The notes beneath the pieces are model-generated. The model saw only the letters and a list, made by a program, of their open reading frames with translations. It was not told where the DNA came from and did not search any database. This document shows, one piece after another, positions 25,201-39,989 of a stretch of 64,000 nucleotides of DNA (positions are counted from its first letter, which is position 1; every line of letters starts with the position of its first letter). Origin of the DNA: Rhodamnia argentea (lineage: Eukaryota; Streptophyta; Magnoliopsida; Myrtales; Myrtaceae); contig NC_063152.1 in the NCBI RefSeq assembly GCF_020921035.1, forward strand, positions 26,535,903 through 26,599,902. Reading direction: 5' to 3'. The translations under genes were made by a program, and so were the position numbers.

Positions 25201-27941
25201 AAGTCATATGTAGAAGAATAAGTAGCTGATAAGTTGTACCAAAAGAGGCCAAATTTGAGGCTGGATAACCCTTATACAGTTGATGAACTCATCTTTTCCA
25301 TCTATGGAGATATTCAGAGCTGGTATTTTTCTTCTGTCTTGCCTCCTCACTTGCTCTTCGTCATATAAGATGGAAATTAGGTGGTTGAGGCATGTGCTTG
25401 GATCCTTGCCTTTCAAGTTCATCCATTCCCTTTTGGTGGATAGTGAATCTGTGTTATCACTCAATTAATATCCTGTTTCCCTTATTTTAGACTGAACTTT
25501 GACTTAGCAGTTCATTTTGATTCCTTACATCAGAACTATTGGTCTAACATGCTAGTAAATCGTATTACGTGAAACCACTACTTTTCTCAAATAATTTCTG
25601 TAATTTCGATGACGAATGAATGCTTGGATCTCTCTTGCTTCCAACTTTTTTTTTCTCTTTTGGTTCAGTTACTTTGTCTCACCTTCTAGTAAATGGTCTA
25701 GTTTTTTGAGTCTTGTAAATGTGCTTTTATCTTCTACCAGAATATAATCTGCAGTAAATGAGGCATGTCCAAATGTGCACATTTAGTAGGGAGAGAGAAG
25801 GTTATAGCTTTCATGTCATCTCACAATGGAAAAACATAAGATAAAGAATGATCTCATTTTCTACAAAAGCAATATCAGCGAACTAGCACGTATAGACAGA
25901 CTCTAGGTGGTGATATGCACCAGGAGAGGATCTCAATGAAAGTGACCTTAGGAGTTAGGAGAGCCGTGAATTTTTCCATTAAAGAAATTGGGGGCCACAA
26001 ATATTATACAAGATACCATTGCCTTGTACAAGAATGTATAGGGAAAACCATATATAAGCATGGCCATTTAGTGTTGCTTACCCTATAGGACTTATTCCCT
26101 AGGAGCTTTACTAACTATTCTTATTTCTGGAATTTGGTCCTTCGTCTTCAATGGGGAGCAACCTCAATGTCAGTTCTGGAAGTGAAGCTTTTGTTGAAAT
26201 ATGTTACCAGTGACTGTATTCTTATGCACTAATCATTTATCTTCATATATCATACTTAATATCCCAAAAGGAAAAAGAGGACTCTTTTTAGAAAGGCACC
26301 AGAGATCACCTCATAGAATGCATAATTTGGCATGAGCTTTCCAATTTGTGGCATTCTAGGTGGCATTCTAGAGATCCAAAGCACTCAATCAACACTTCCA
26401 ATTATCCTATACGAAATTGTCCTCGTAGATTCATGTGATCACTTTCAATGAGATTCATGTCTAATAAATAAATTTACTCAAAAAGTTCCTGATGAATTAG
26501 AAGAGGCATATTCTGACTATAACACATTTCGAACAAGAGATGTTCTGCATTCCGTTTCATCTTGCGTGGCGCATGATCCATACTGCAAATAATGGTTTGT
26601 TATCTTGGTGGAAGATTTAAGTGTTTAATTTTTGCTGCATTCAATGAATTATAGCAATGAAATTATGGTTCTAATTTGATGTTATGCTACCTATATTATG
26701 GTCTTTAATGGAGTTGCTGCACTGTAATGCCAAATTGACTTGAGGAGTTGGTGTTTGAGATAATTTGCATGGGCTTTTAATATTTCTGTCCTCCAAAAGC
26801 TTTCTTATTTGAGTTCTATTTTTTCTGATGAATGTTTCCCTAATGTCTTTTGGGTAGTAGGTGATGGTATTGGTGATTCACTTGATTTTGGAGATGGGGC
26901 AAATTCCCTGGAGCAAATACTTGCTAAGATTGAGACAGCAAAGTCTCACATATGCAAGTTGAAAGCCCGAATGGATAAGGTGTTAAACGAAAATCCTGGA
27001 AAGTTCTCTTCAGTTAATAGGTTGAGCATGCTACCACCTAAAGATGAGTTCACCAGCTCTGGTAAAAAACAGGCATCTCATCGTGGGAATGGACTTGTTT
27101 CTTCTTGTAAATCTGTCTATACCGGCGTCTCTGCAAGTATCTAACGGCAATGTAGACGATATACTTCTGCCTGAAACTGCAAATTCAATACTCGGTGAGG
27201 CGATTCCTTTGCCCGATATCATTGAGAGCACAAATCAGACATCTAGAGGGGTTTCTTGTGATAATGTAAGTAACTATAGCTTGTGTTTGCATTAACCTGT
27301 GCATTTGTTTCTTATTTCAAAACTCCAAATGAAAAGCCATAACTTTAGTCCTTTCTGATGCAGTTCTTGGATGTTCTTAATTCTCTCAAATTCTGTGGTT
27401 GATATGGGTCTGTATTTACTGCATGCTTAATTAGGAGAACTAGTAATGGCAAATAGGAGGAATAATCCTTGTCAAAAGGAATTTAATCATTCTTGTATCT
27501 TCTCTCTCTGTCTCTGTTTCTCTCAAATCTATCCACCTCTTCAGTTTGCTTTTTTATTTAACTTTTAAGTCGATTAGCAGAGTACAATTCGTATGTTCTG
27601 TTTGGCATCAGTGTTTCTGGTGAAGTGAAATGACTTTCTCTCTGCACTTTCAGACTAAGGAAGAAATTCTGATGAATGAGCAGGCAGTGGAGGAAGAAAC
27701 ATTTGATGTAGAAGAGTTCAGAAATCAGCTCATCATGGAGGAAAAGCCTGAGGAACCATTGGGACTGCATGAAACTGAAACCGACTCTCTGTTTTCGTCT
27801 TTGAAATCTGAAACCGACTCTCTTGAAAAAGGATCTAGTTTGAAATCTCCTCCAATTTGCAAGACCTATGTACGTAGCAAACGGAAGAGGCGAAGTCGGC
27901 GAGCAGCTATGCAACGATGGAGCCGGAAATCCTCGGGTTAG
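22238..27941 (+). CDS. Conserved plant protein of unknown function, multi-exon
   Basis: Coding exons: 22238-22671, 24307-24614, 24692-24745, 26861-27265 and 27654-27941, after an untranslated first exon (acceptor at 22200). Exon 1 encodes an acidic, Ser-rich N-terminus. Exon 2 holds the most conserved block, WRRFIHPLKWRCKWVELRI, then a coiled-coil-like stretch and the basic RRKRKRVEET, probably a nuclear signal. Exon 3 is short (IPMEIRRGNH). Exon 4 has LEQILAKIETAKSHICKLKA. The last exon ends in a basic cluster (SKRKRRSRRAAMQRW). I recognise this as a plant-specific family but know no function; nuclear location is inferred from the basic clusters. Oddity: the exon sum is one base over a multiple of three, because the frame changes inside exon 26861-27265 between about 27100 and 27145. 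No plausible intron resolves it. Confidence 0.75.
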
Positions 27942-28664
27942 GTGAGGCTGCAGATAGTTGTAACAGTTGGAGGAGTGTTTGTGAGAGAGAGGAAAGATTA
28001 TATAGTTTCTGCTTTTGGAAAGGTGAGCTGTATAGATTTGCGTATTCTAATTGTATATTCTCTGTTCATCCTCTCCCTCTTCCCCTATGGATTTTATAGT
28101 CTCTGGTGGAACTGGAAACACTTAACTGTTCATTTGGAAGATGGACATGAATCAAATAGGCCTTGTTTTTCTTTACCTGGAGTATCATGTCCTTTCTTTA
28201 CATTTTCGGGGTTCAAATGGTTGATTGATGCTACGTCTTATAATTTTTGCCATCATTGATGATTTTTTGATGATTCTATGATATGTCTACTTAGTCAAGC
28301 TAGCGGTATGTAATCTTCGGACTATCTAAACCTGTTGGAGTCGGTGCATTAATTGCTTTTACGCCACATTGGGGAGAGTGAGTATAAACAAATTTGATTT
28401 CACCTGGGTTTCTCTCGATTACACTCTTTTAAGTTGATCAGCACTTTTGTGCATTCAAATCTGATGCTTGTGCTATTAATATCGTATACTGTCCGTTTGA
28501 GTATTCCCTGGATATATATCGGCAGGAAATGTTTTGTAAAAGCAACAGTGCTTGCAGATTATGATAACATCATCAATGATTTATTATCGGAACATTTGAA
28601 ACCAATCAAGAGCTTCTCTTGTTTATTTACAGTCGCCACATGCATTCGAATTCCTTTAAGTATG
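27942..28664. other. Convergent 3' flanks
   Basis: This lies between the plus-strand gene ending at 27941 and the minus-strand gene ending at 28665. It should contain both 3' untranslated regions. No other gene is supported. Confidence 0.6.
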
Positions 28665-29510
28665 CTACTCTTGGGAGGCTATATTCTTCAGGAAAATTCT
28701 TCGAGACAGCTTAACGGAGATGAGGGCTAAAACAGTGGCTGATGGCACAAACACAACATCGGGGATGGCCTTTATAAAGGTCAGCTGCGGCACATTCTCT
28801 CCGGCCCTTTTGGCTGCCATAGCCACTGGTGGCGTTACTACTCCGGTGACGACTGTGTAGTCATCGAGCTTACTGAGATTGACGTTCTTTGTCATGAAAT
28901 TTACGAAGATCTTCTTTTTCTTTGTCTCCTTGGCTTCTTTCCACTGTTTATAGCAATCCTGCACGATGTTACGCATACATCAGAAGCTTAAATCAGCAAC
29001 CTGTTACCTGTCTGATGTACAGTTTGGAAGGCTAAAAGGATGAACAGAAATCTAGTGAACATTTGAATGAAAATTGATGCATGTCATGCACACGAAACTC
29101 TCTCCGGACAATTCCATACCTCTATTTTGTTTCGTGGCGGAACGTCCAAATGTTTGCCGGGCAATGCCGAGTTGAAATTGCTGCAAAGGTTCGATAATTT
29201 GAGCTTCCGTATGACTTGATTACTTTTAACTGGTTCTACATGGGGAAGATGACCTTACTTAAAAATGTCTAGAACAGCAATGTGGAATTCCTCAAAGTTT
29301 GTGATATCCTTCTCTACGAACTGCTTGTAAAGCGTCCCCATAAAAAATCCAACCATCTGTGACGACGGCGACGGCCCTCCTACACAGAAATATAGGAAAG
29401 GGGAAAGCTCAATGGTAAACTCGAATTGTACCTTCTTAATCAATGAAGATCTGTTCATGAATGGAACAGGAGCACTTACCTTTCCCCAAGAAGCTCATGA
29501 ACATCCCCAT
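28665..29510 (-). CDS. Small plant protein with C-terminal hydrophobic anchor (EF-hand-like family by name)
   Basis: Four exons on the minus strand: 29480-29510, 29259-29379, 29120-29180 and 28665-28958, with GT-AG introns and consistent phases, encode 168 residues. The start gives MGMFMSFLGKG. The central part reads NFEEFHIAVLDIFN and FNSALPGKHLDVPPRNK; the C-terminal half has VTPPVAMAAKRAG and a hydrophobic segment FVPSATVLALISVKLS followed by a short polar tail. I recall similar short plant proteins labelled calcium-binding EF-hand family, but I see no canonical DxDxDG loop, so that label is doubtful. The hydrophobic tail suggests a membrane anchor. The gene is intact in every exon. GA-rich runs at 29649-29671 and 29728-29742 lie upstream. 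Confidence 0.85.
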
Positions 29511-29747
29511 TATTGCAGAATGCCTTGGACATGGAAAGGATTTGTGGACATTTGTATATATTAGAGAAGAACAATGGAATGGCTTGTTGTTATCCTCGAA
29601 GACTTTAAGCAAAGTATCCTTTTGTGTGAGTCCCAATCTTCAAGTTTGCTCTGAGAGAGAGAGAGAGAGAGGCTTCTCATAGGTCAATATTCTGATTCTT
29701 GACTTGAAACTTCCTTTTCATTGCGTAGAGAGAGAGAGAGAGGATTG

Positions 29748-30312
29748 TGTCATGCCCCAACAAAATTCTCGTGCAAGGATGGACCGTGATCTGTGCCACA
29801 GACCAGACACAGTGGCCCACTAGTGGACCCGACATAGCCGAGCATGATCCAAGGCTGCTAGGCACGATCCCTAGTGTCATGGAGCGCTCCAAGATCATCC
29901 TAGGGGCGAGCCAACCAATAATCACTCCCTACCTAGAGAATCTTGTAAAACAAGAAAGGTGAAGAATCTCACAAGGGGCAACTCATGTAAGATAAAACAT
30001 AGGATCCAAACGTAAAGGACACGTCCTATAGGACAAGAGGAAAAGGACGGGGGCTAGGGAGGCTAGGGCTCACCCATTCCGTCCTCATTCTTGTATAAAT
30101 AGGTGTGTTCTCCTCACTTGTAATCAGCCAACATCTGAACAATATAGTCCAATTCTTTCCCACGAAATTCCATCTTTACTCTCTCTCTACGATCCAAGTG
30201 GGCTAGTGAGGTTGAGTGATCGATCCTTAGGCAAGGCTTGGCTTCAGCGATCCATCTATGCCAAAGAGCCTAAGTTGCTGCACGGTCTCGGTCCCAAGCA
30301 CCGGCCCGTGAC
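29748..30312 (+). mobile_element. Solo LTR with 5-bp target duplication
   Basis: A 565-bp sequence starting TGTCATGCCCC and ending CCGTGAC lies between identical GATTG duplications (29743-29747 and 30313-30317). It contains a promoter-like TGTATAAATAGG near 30100. No internal retrotransposon sequence is present, so it is a solo LTR left by recombination between the two ends of an element. LTR-retrotransposon fossil; the superfamily cannot be fixed from the LTR alone. Orientation is inferred from the TATA box. Confidence 0.75.
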
Positions 30313-30317
30313 GATTG

Positions 30318-30989
30318 CATGTAACTGCTGAAATACAGTCAAGACATTATTCCCAGTGTAAAGATGTCCTGTTTCTCGCTCGATAACATCTCCTCGAACT
30401 ACAAAGTTGTAGCACTCGGATGGGACTGCAGCGACCGCTAATGATTCAAGCAACTCTAGAGTTCGACTGAGCAACTCAAATCACATGATGCATACTCGCC
30501 AAAATGTCCTCCGAGCATGTATTATTTTGTTCATTCCAGTTGCAGTTGCGGCAGTAAGTTTCGCCATGCCTTTTAAACTATAGTTCTTGTCTCCTAGCTG
30601 CATCCAGTTTCGTCGGGGCTTTCGCTGCAAGAACGATTCTTCACATTCCTGCAGATTCTATGGTATACTTCTGAGCCATAGACTCAGATTGCATATCATA
30701 GGATTTTGCAGAAAGGATCTCCTGTTAAAACTTGCAAGGTAGACTTTGCACTGCCGGGACCTGCTAAGCAAGCCGATTAACAGTGCACCTCGAATTTCTT
30801 GAGAGCAACTTTAAACATTTGCCTGTGTTGAGCAAATACACAGGCGAAGATCAAATTTATCAAGATACTAATCTCCTGACGACTCACTTGACCAATGTTG
30901 CCGGTTGAATCGGGAGCGAATCTGAACTCGAAATCCCCTACGTTGCCTGTTGCGCGAGGAGTCATGGATGTTCTCACTTTCATCTCCAA
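30318..30989 (-). other. Unrecognised exon-like fragments
   Basis: Two minus-strand stretches look protein-coding in composition: 30777-30989 (containing GDFEFRFAPDSTGNIGQ and EISILINLIFACVFAQHRQM, ending in a stop) and about 30318-30474 (LELLESLAVAAVPSECYNF, GHLYTGNNVLTVFQQLH). The second is cut off by the solo LTR. I do not recognise either family, and no clear splice sites join them. They may be the remains of one or two decayed genes. Confidence 0.35.
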
Positions 30990-31261
30990 CCCATGTAAGT
31001 TTCAGTTCTCGCTCGCATAAATATACCTCAATGCCTTGATATGCGAAAAGCTAGGAATAGCATATTTCACGCTCGGCGACATGCGCAAAATGAGAAAGTT
31101 ATACTTCATTAAAATGACGCATCGTACGTTCATTCCGTGCCGAGCTTACACATATCTGCGCATCTGTCCCTTCCTTGTTCTTGCTCTTGTTCTAGCTCTC
31201 TGCTGTGTTCTTGGATGGAGGCTCTTGAAAAGAGGGCAAGTATCGAAAGTAATTTTGATGC

Positions 31262-34700
<3,439 letters not shown>

Positions 34701-34950
34701 AATGAAGCTGAAAGTTTTTATAAGAATCAACTTACACATTAGCAGGATTGGCGAAAGCTTCAGCGTAAAGCTCGCTGGTTTACAATTTACTAAGACAATT
34801 TTCTATTGCGCTTGATCTAGGATTTAAGAGTCAAGTGATCATCTATGGATATGCATATCACAGCGTCTCTTCAAAGATCGAATCACAATGGCAACATAGT
34901 AAAATCTCTTTTATAAAATCAACCAAGAGATAAAATTGTGCTATCGGTCA

Positions 34951-35306
34951 TGTAACAACCCGGTATGACGAGGGCGAAGAGTGGTCGCCGTGGCCAGAGA
35001 GGGCTTGGATAAGGAGCAGCTCCTAACATGCTTCTAGGATGATGACGGGGGTAGGAATGAACGAACTATGCACCGGACCGGATAGGGAGAAAGTGATATA
35101 TATTAACTAAGGGAGGCTTCCTTGGACGTAAGGTTAATGCTTACTCTTGGAACTCTAAAGTTAAGCATGTTCATGTGAGAGTATCCCATGATAAATGACC
35201 TCTTAGGAAGGTGATCACCTCTACGCTAAAGGACAAAACCTTGAGGTTCGGTATGAGACGAGCAAAGCGGATAATATCTCGAGTGAGTTATATCCAGGGC
35301 ATCACA
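34951..35306 (+). mobile_element. Solo LTR, TG...CA ends
   Basis: A 356-bp sequence starting TGTAACAACCCGG and ending GGGCATCACA, flanked by GGTCA (34946-34950) and GGTTA (35307-35311), a 5-bp duplication with one change. It resembles LTRs that begin TGTAAC in plant gypsy-type elements. A related fragment is at 10282-10440. No internal region is present. Confidence 0.7.
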
Positions 35307-35451
35307 GGTTATATAGTTGGAGATGGTATATAAACTTAGGAGCATATAAACTTAGGAGCTTCGATCCAGGTAACACGTGATTATATATTTCGTATTTGAA
35401 GATATATTCCAACCATACATTGACCAACGTCCCTCGAGTGCTTGTTAAGTG

Positions 35452-35650
35452 TGTTTTTTTTTTTTTTTTTTTGGGTTTGTTCTATCTCTAACTCTCATCA
35501 CTCAAGTATGACTTTTTTTGTCTGTCCTATCTTTAACTCTTATCATTCGGACTTTTGCTCTTCTTCTTTGCGGAGCGAGGAAGAGTCGAACCCTGCACTT
35601 ATGATACCAGCGTCACCACCCTCCAATCCCTTTACTAGCGGAATTGGGGC
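35452..35650 (-). mobile_element. SINE (tRNA-like promoter), minus orientation
   Basis: The plus strand begins with a run of about 20 T residues, the A-tail in minus orientation. Reading the minus strand, an RNA polymerase III B-box-like GGGTTCGACTC lies near 35586-35597, preceded by GGAGGGTGGTGACGCTGG. It shares its layout with the SINE at 53796-53940. The body is internally duplicated near the tail (GTCTGTCCTATC and TTGTTCTATCTCTAACTC). Exact ends are uncertain because no clean target duplication was found. Confidence 0.6.
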
Positions 35651-35908
35651 ATCATGCACTGATGTTTAAACCTTCGATCTGCCAAGATCTGAGATAGAAA
35701 ATATCTATAAAAGTAAAAATGCGACCGTCATGACTTGATTCAAGGCCTTGAGCGAGAAAACGAAAGGGAAGAAATCATTACAATTCCGTTTCCAAATCTC
35801 CAGATATAGAAAGTATAATTTATACAATGCACGCATGTTCACAAACAATGACTGAAAATCATCGCACAAAACCTCTCAGTTTCGTCCATTTCAAGTCCCA
35901 CTCAAGTG

Positions 35909-35931
35909 TTGGACCAAACAAAAAAAAAAAA
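35909..35931 (+). repeat. Micro-insertion in copy A with 16-bp target duplication and an empty site in copy B
   Basis: TTGGACCAAAC plus poly(A) sits between two identical copies of AAGTCCCACTCAAGTG (35893-35908 and 35932-35947). The paralogous place in copy B (about 49670-49690) has the target only once (GAGTCCCACTCTATTG) and no insert. Confidence 0.9.
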
Positions 35932-35996
35932 AAGTCCCACTCAAGTGGAACGACAGGACGTGACCATGCTCGCCGGGATCGGGGTCGCCGGCCGAG

Positions 35997-36596
35997 CTAG
36001 TCAAGTCCTCCTCCCCTCTTTGGATCCGGCGAGCCGTTCTCAGACTCAGGCGAGCAGTGCCGCTTCCGAGTGACCCTCACCGGCTCCACCTCGTCGCAAC
36101 CGACCAAGTGAGGGAAATTCAGCCTGGCCTTGGCCCCGCGCATCGCGAATGCGGCCCGGTCATAAGCCAACGCGGCGTCCTGCGGCGTCTCGTAGGTCCC
36201 GAGCCACCTCCTTGCGCCCTTCTTCTTCAGGTCCCGAATCTCCGCTGCGTACTTCCCCCACGGCCGTCTCCGCACTCCCCGAAAGTGACACCCTCCGGGC
36301 AGTGCCTCATTCTCATTGACATCATCGCAGTCAACGAGCGACTGCTCGTTCGACGAGCCGGGCGATTCCAAACCCACGCCGTCGAAATCACCCGCTTCGA
36401 ACGACGTTGTTGTATCCGGCGATGACGACGATGCGTCAAAGCTTGGATCTGGGCAATGGAACCCGACACTCTCGGCGATTTTCGCCAGGGTTTCAAAGTC
36501 GTCGTGGTCGTCGTCGTCGTCGCTGAGAAGATGGTGGCGAATGCACTCTAAAAGAGCAGCATCCGAGCCTGATATCGTTGAACTTGGTGGGAACAT
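35997..36596 (-). CDS. AP2/ERF transcription factor, group IX (copy A)
   Basis: A single-exon gene of 199 residues. The start at 36596 (MFPPSST) is preferred to the longer frame because the paralogue at 49687-50364 starts at the matching place and a TATA-like element lies about 85 bp upstream. The N-terminal motif [13 protein letters not shown] is the CMIX-type activation motif of ERF1A/ERF2-like proteins, followed by an acidic run. The AP2 domain covers about residues 105-165: [17 protein letters not shown], then WLGTYET and [25 protein letters not shown] marks the ERF class, which binds GCC-box promoters in ethylene and defence responses. Compared with copy B the C-terminus ends early: just after PDPK the sequence is two bases shorter, and the frame stops at LD, losing the tail present in B. 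No intron is visible. Confidence 0.93.
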   Translation of the reverse strand: MFPPSSTISGSDAALLECIRHHLLSDDDDDHDDFETLAKIAESVGFHCPDPSFDASSSSPDTTTSFEAGDFDGVGLESPGSSNEQSLVDCDDVNENEALPGGCHFRGVRRRPWGKYAAEIRDLKKKGARRWLGTYETPQDAALAYDRAAFAMRGAKARLNFPHLVGCDEVEPVRVTRKRHCSPESENGSPDPKRGGGLD

Positions 36597-36677
36597 GTCG
36601 AGCCAGAATAGCAGAGAATAATGCGAGGATAGGAACTGATTAGGCTTTTGGGTGGCGAGAGTCGACGCTTGACGGGT

Positions 36678-36692
36678 ATATACATATAATCG
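36678..36692 (-). promoter_or_regulatory. TATA-like element of ERF copy A
   Basis: On the minus strand the sequence reads TATATGTATATACCC, about 85 bases upstream of the ERF start codon at 36596. The copy B gene has an AT-repeat in the same position. Confidence 0.5.
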
Positions 36693-36699
36693 CATTTAT

Positions 36700-39600
36700 T
36701 ACATCATCTTATTTTATAAGGATTATTATATACGTCATATGGTTGCTCTTTCTAATCATGCAGCGTGGAGTACGTACAGGTTCACTTTTTTATTTTTATT
36801 TTTTTTAAATATATGATATGATGGCCACGACGACGACGTATTCACCATTAATTGATCGAGGAAAACCCCCCAAAAAAAGTGTGAAATATGTATATTGCAC
36901 ACACCATAATGTGATTGGTTTACAAAAGTTTACTTTACGAAATCGATTTATTTTCGAATATAACTCACTCATTCAAAAGCCTGCACGTATTAAATCCTTT
37001 CTATCAATCAATCTTAATAAATCTATTATAATGGAAATCTATCGAGTAAACCATAATGATTAACTTCTTTTATTTTCCTCTTAAATAGTTATCTCATAAA
37101 GCCTACAAATATTCTGACGTAGATATGTTAAAATATATTAGAATTTTTAGTTCTTATCATCTGCATTATTATAAAATTATTGTAAAATTACCGATTGTAC
37201 ACTTCTCGGCACATATAATCTTACCATGCTATATAATCGGTTTTAGCCTTGTGGAACATCACGCGCATATAACCATATCGATCACTATGTCCAGATGAAA
37301 ACTACACAGTGTCGGATGGAATATCCTTCTCCCAAGAATCTTATTAAGGAGAAGCATCCAAGAAGTGAAAACGAGACAGTCATGACTCGATTCAAGATCT
37401 TCATCGGGGACTGTTGTGAAATATCGCTGAAGCTAATAGGTTGTAATTAAAGTTATGAAGCGAAAAGGAGAAACTACCGGAGAATTCAATGAGGAGCAAT
37501 AAGGACATCGAGGATTAACGTGATTTGGCCGAGTGCCGACATATGCTCCGCCGGAAGAACCATCCACCAATGAATCCACTATGATTCTTGAGAAATATAG
37601 ATTTTATAATTACACAATTAGTCAAGTTGTCATCTTAGTTCTAGATTACACTCAAAGAAAAATACACAAATGTTATCTTATGATTTCTCGCAAAGAACTC
37701 ACTCAGAAAATCCATGGGAAAAAAACCTTCATACTCTTATTATTTGTTTTAGTGGGTCAAAACCATATATATATATATATATATAATATGAGATCCCTTG
37801 AAGCCGACTTAAACTAAGAATCCAACTCTAGCAAAGAGTTTTTGTTGCTTCATTATATTTATTCGGCAAACCAAAAGTCGGATCAACACTTTTTTTATAT
37901 TGATGGGGTTTCGTCCATGGATTCAAACTCGAGACGTGATTTGACAGGTGCAATTTGACAGGTGCAATGCGTCATCTTTAACTCCAAAGAATTTTCCTGG
38001 GCTCAACACGCAACGACTTGTCCTTTCGGTTTTTGGGAGAATGGTCTAGCGAAAAGGACTTTGAATGAATGTATCGCACGTTCCCCATACACATGTTGTC
38101 AATGTGCTGGAGTATAAAATTCTTCTTTACTTTTCTGGGGAAGGGAGTGTAAAATTGTCCAAAATCACCATTTTGCCAAAAAATTTTGCCTCCAAGTTGG
38201 ACTAAACTCCCATGGACATTTCTGCCAACTTTTTTGTCACCTAGAAAACGTGAAATGACTGAAAACAGTAGGTCAGACTGTATTTCTTTCTCTCTCTCTC
38301 TCTCTCTTTTTTCTGTTCTCGTTGAAGAAATCATTAGCGCTCTGTTTTTCAAACCTCCCAGGAAGTACTACATCCACAGTCTACGTGAAATTACGTATTC
38401 AATTATCAAAAGTTGTTTTAACTTTAGGTTTCCATACCTAATCGAGTTTCCTCTCCTTTCCCTCATCTGATAAAGATTGTGTAGTATGTTCGTCGTCCTA
38501 AAGCAGAAATAATGCACCTCGTTAGTTTTTTTTTTTAATCTTTATCAGTCAAACGAAAAGGAAAAATCTTATCCTAATATTCATAGTTTGAGGCTTCATC
38601 TCGCAACCTAGCTCGAAATTCCAACACGACACGGTATGTGAAAGCTGGCTCTTGACTTGAGATGGCGCACCGTGCGGGAGCAATTTTTTTACTATTCTCC
38701 GACACTTGCGTAAAAACGTTTTATTCCCTCCATTTTTTGAATCGAATTTCGTCCCACATGAAAGACTTTTCATCAATTATAACCTGTTTATCATGTGATA
38801 GTCCTGCTTTTTGTCCGTTTGTGACGATGACGACAAGAGAAGCTGTAATTACTGGATTAACACCTCTAATTAATGTAGTAATTTGTAATTAGCAGTGATA
38901 TGGTTGCAATTTATAAATGAAGGATTAGGCATGATTATCAGAGCAAACAACGGCGCTTAAGTGCATTGATTTATGCTCTCGAACAAGTCAAGTAACTGCC
39001 AATTCGAAAATGTTATCGGTCGGTTTGGATTTACTTTCCATCGGGTTGTCTTGGTTATAGGGAAAATTTGAAGAGGGTGCTGAAAGTTTATTTTAATCTC
39101 ATTTAAGCACAAAAAATGTTATATTAATGGACATGTCTCATTAAAGACTTTGTCTGTTCTATACTTTATTGTCATCTAGAACTTAGGAAAAGGGAAAAAA
39201 AAAAAAAATAGGTTCCTTCTAAAATTTCGTGTAACGTGGTCAAATATGTGGATTGTAATATAAGGATCTATCAATGAGGGAATGGATATTTTCTAGAAAA
39301 ACATAAAAAAAGCTTTCACGCTTTAACTCTTAGGAATATCAAGTTAACTTTTTTTTTCAACTCTCTTCAATGAACTGCATCAATTTAAACGGCCAATTAG
39401 TAAAAAGATACAAATTGAATGCTGCAAGAACAATTAAGAAATACATAAGTTGCTAGAAAATACAGCAAGTTAAATACAATACCAAGTCAACTGATTTCGA
39501 AAAAAGAATGAAGAAAATCGAAAATTCAAATAGAAGCATATGATATAGTACACTATGCTACTAAGAGATTTAAATGGAATATTTAAAGGCCCCTATGATC

Positions 39601-39980
39601 CTGTCACTTGTATATAAAGAACCTATAAATCCTGTGATGTGATACTCTATAAAAAAAAACATTCAACCTCAAACCTTAAACTTGTGGTCCATAGGAGACT
39701 ACATCAATGTAAAGAGTATATAAACTCCATAAATAAGCGATTTGGTATACTTTAACAAAGTTCATGCACGGCATTGGTTCTCCAGTTTGCTACTAGTATG
39801 TGTGTCCGTATGTACGTACATATCTTAAAGAATTTCCCGTTTTTTTAATTTCCAACTCTTTCTACGAATGCTTCTACTCTATTTAATTGTCTTGAGGTAA
39901 AGCATATTCATTCACGTTATCTTGGGAAATATTATTCAGTGTTCTTGGAATTCACTGTGGCCATTCTCATGAATAATCGT
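36700..39980. other. AT-rich intergenic part of copy A
   Basis: No gene supported. It contains a short (AT)n run near 37767-37783, a 14-bp direct duplication (ATTTGACAGGTGCA, twice at about 37938-37967) and a CT run at about 38290-38307. Copy B has a much shorter equivalent (about 50.7-51.1 kb), so A probably gained DNA here, but I could not delimit the inserts. Confidence 0.4.
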
Positions 39981-39989
39981 GAACCATCG

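Noticed and set aside
27115-27145. A 31-nt GT-AG intron that would fix the frame of the 22-28 kb gene
   Set aside because: Far below the usual minimum plant intron length of about 60-70 nt; a small indel is more likely.
36057-36621. Plus-strand open frames of about 100-120 codons
   Set aside because: They are antisense shadows of the ERF copy A coding sequence; the same applies at 49690-50401 for copy B.
37978-38352. Minus-strand open frame of 124 codons
   Set aside because: Low-complexity (Arg/Glu from a CT run), no domain, and no equivalent in copy B.
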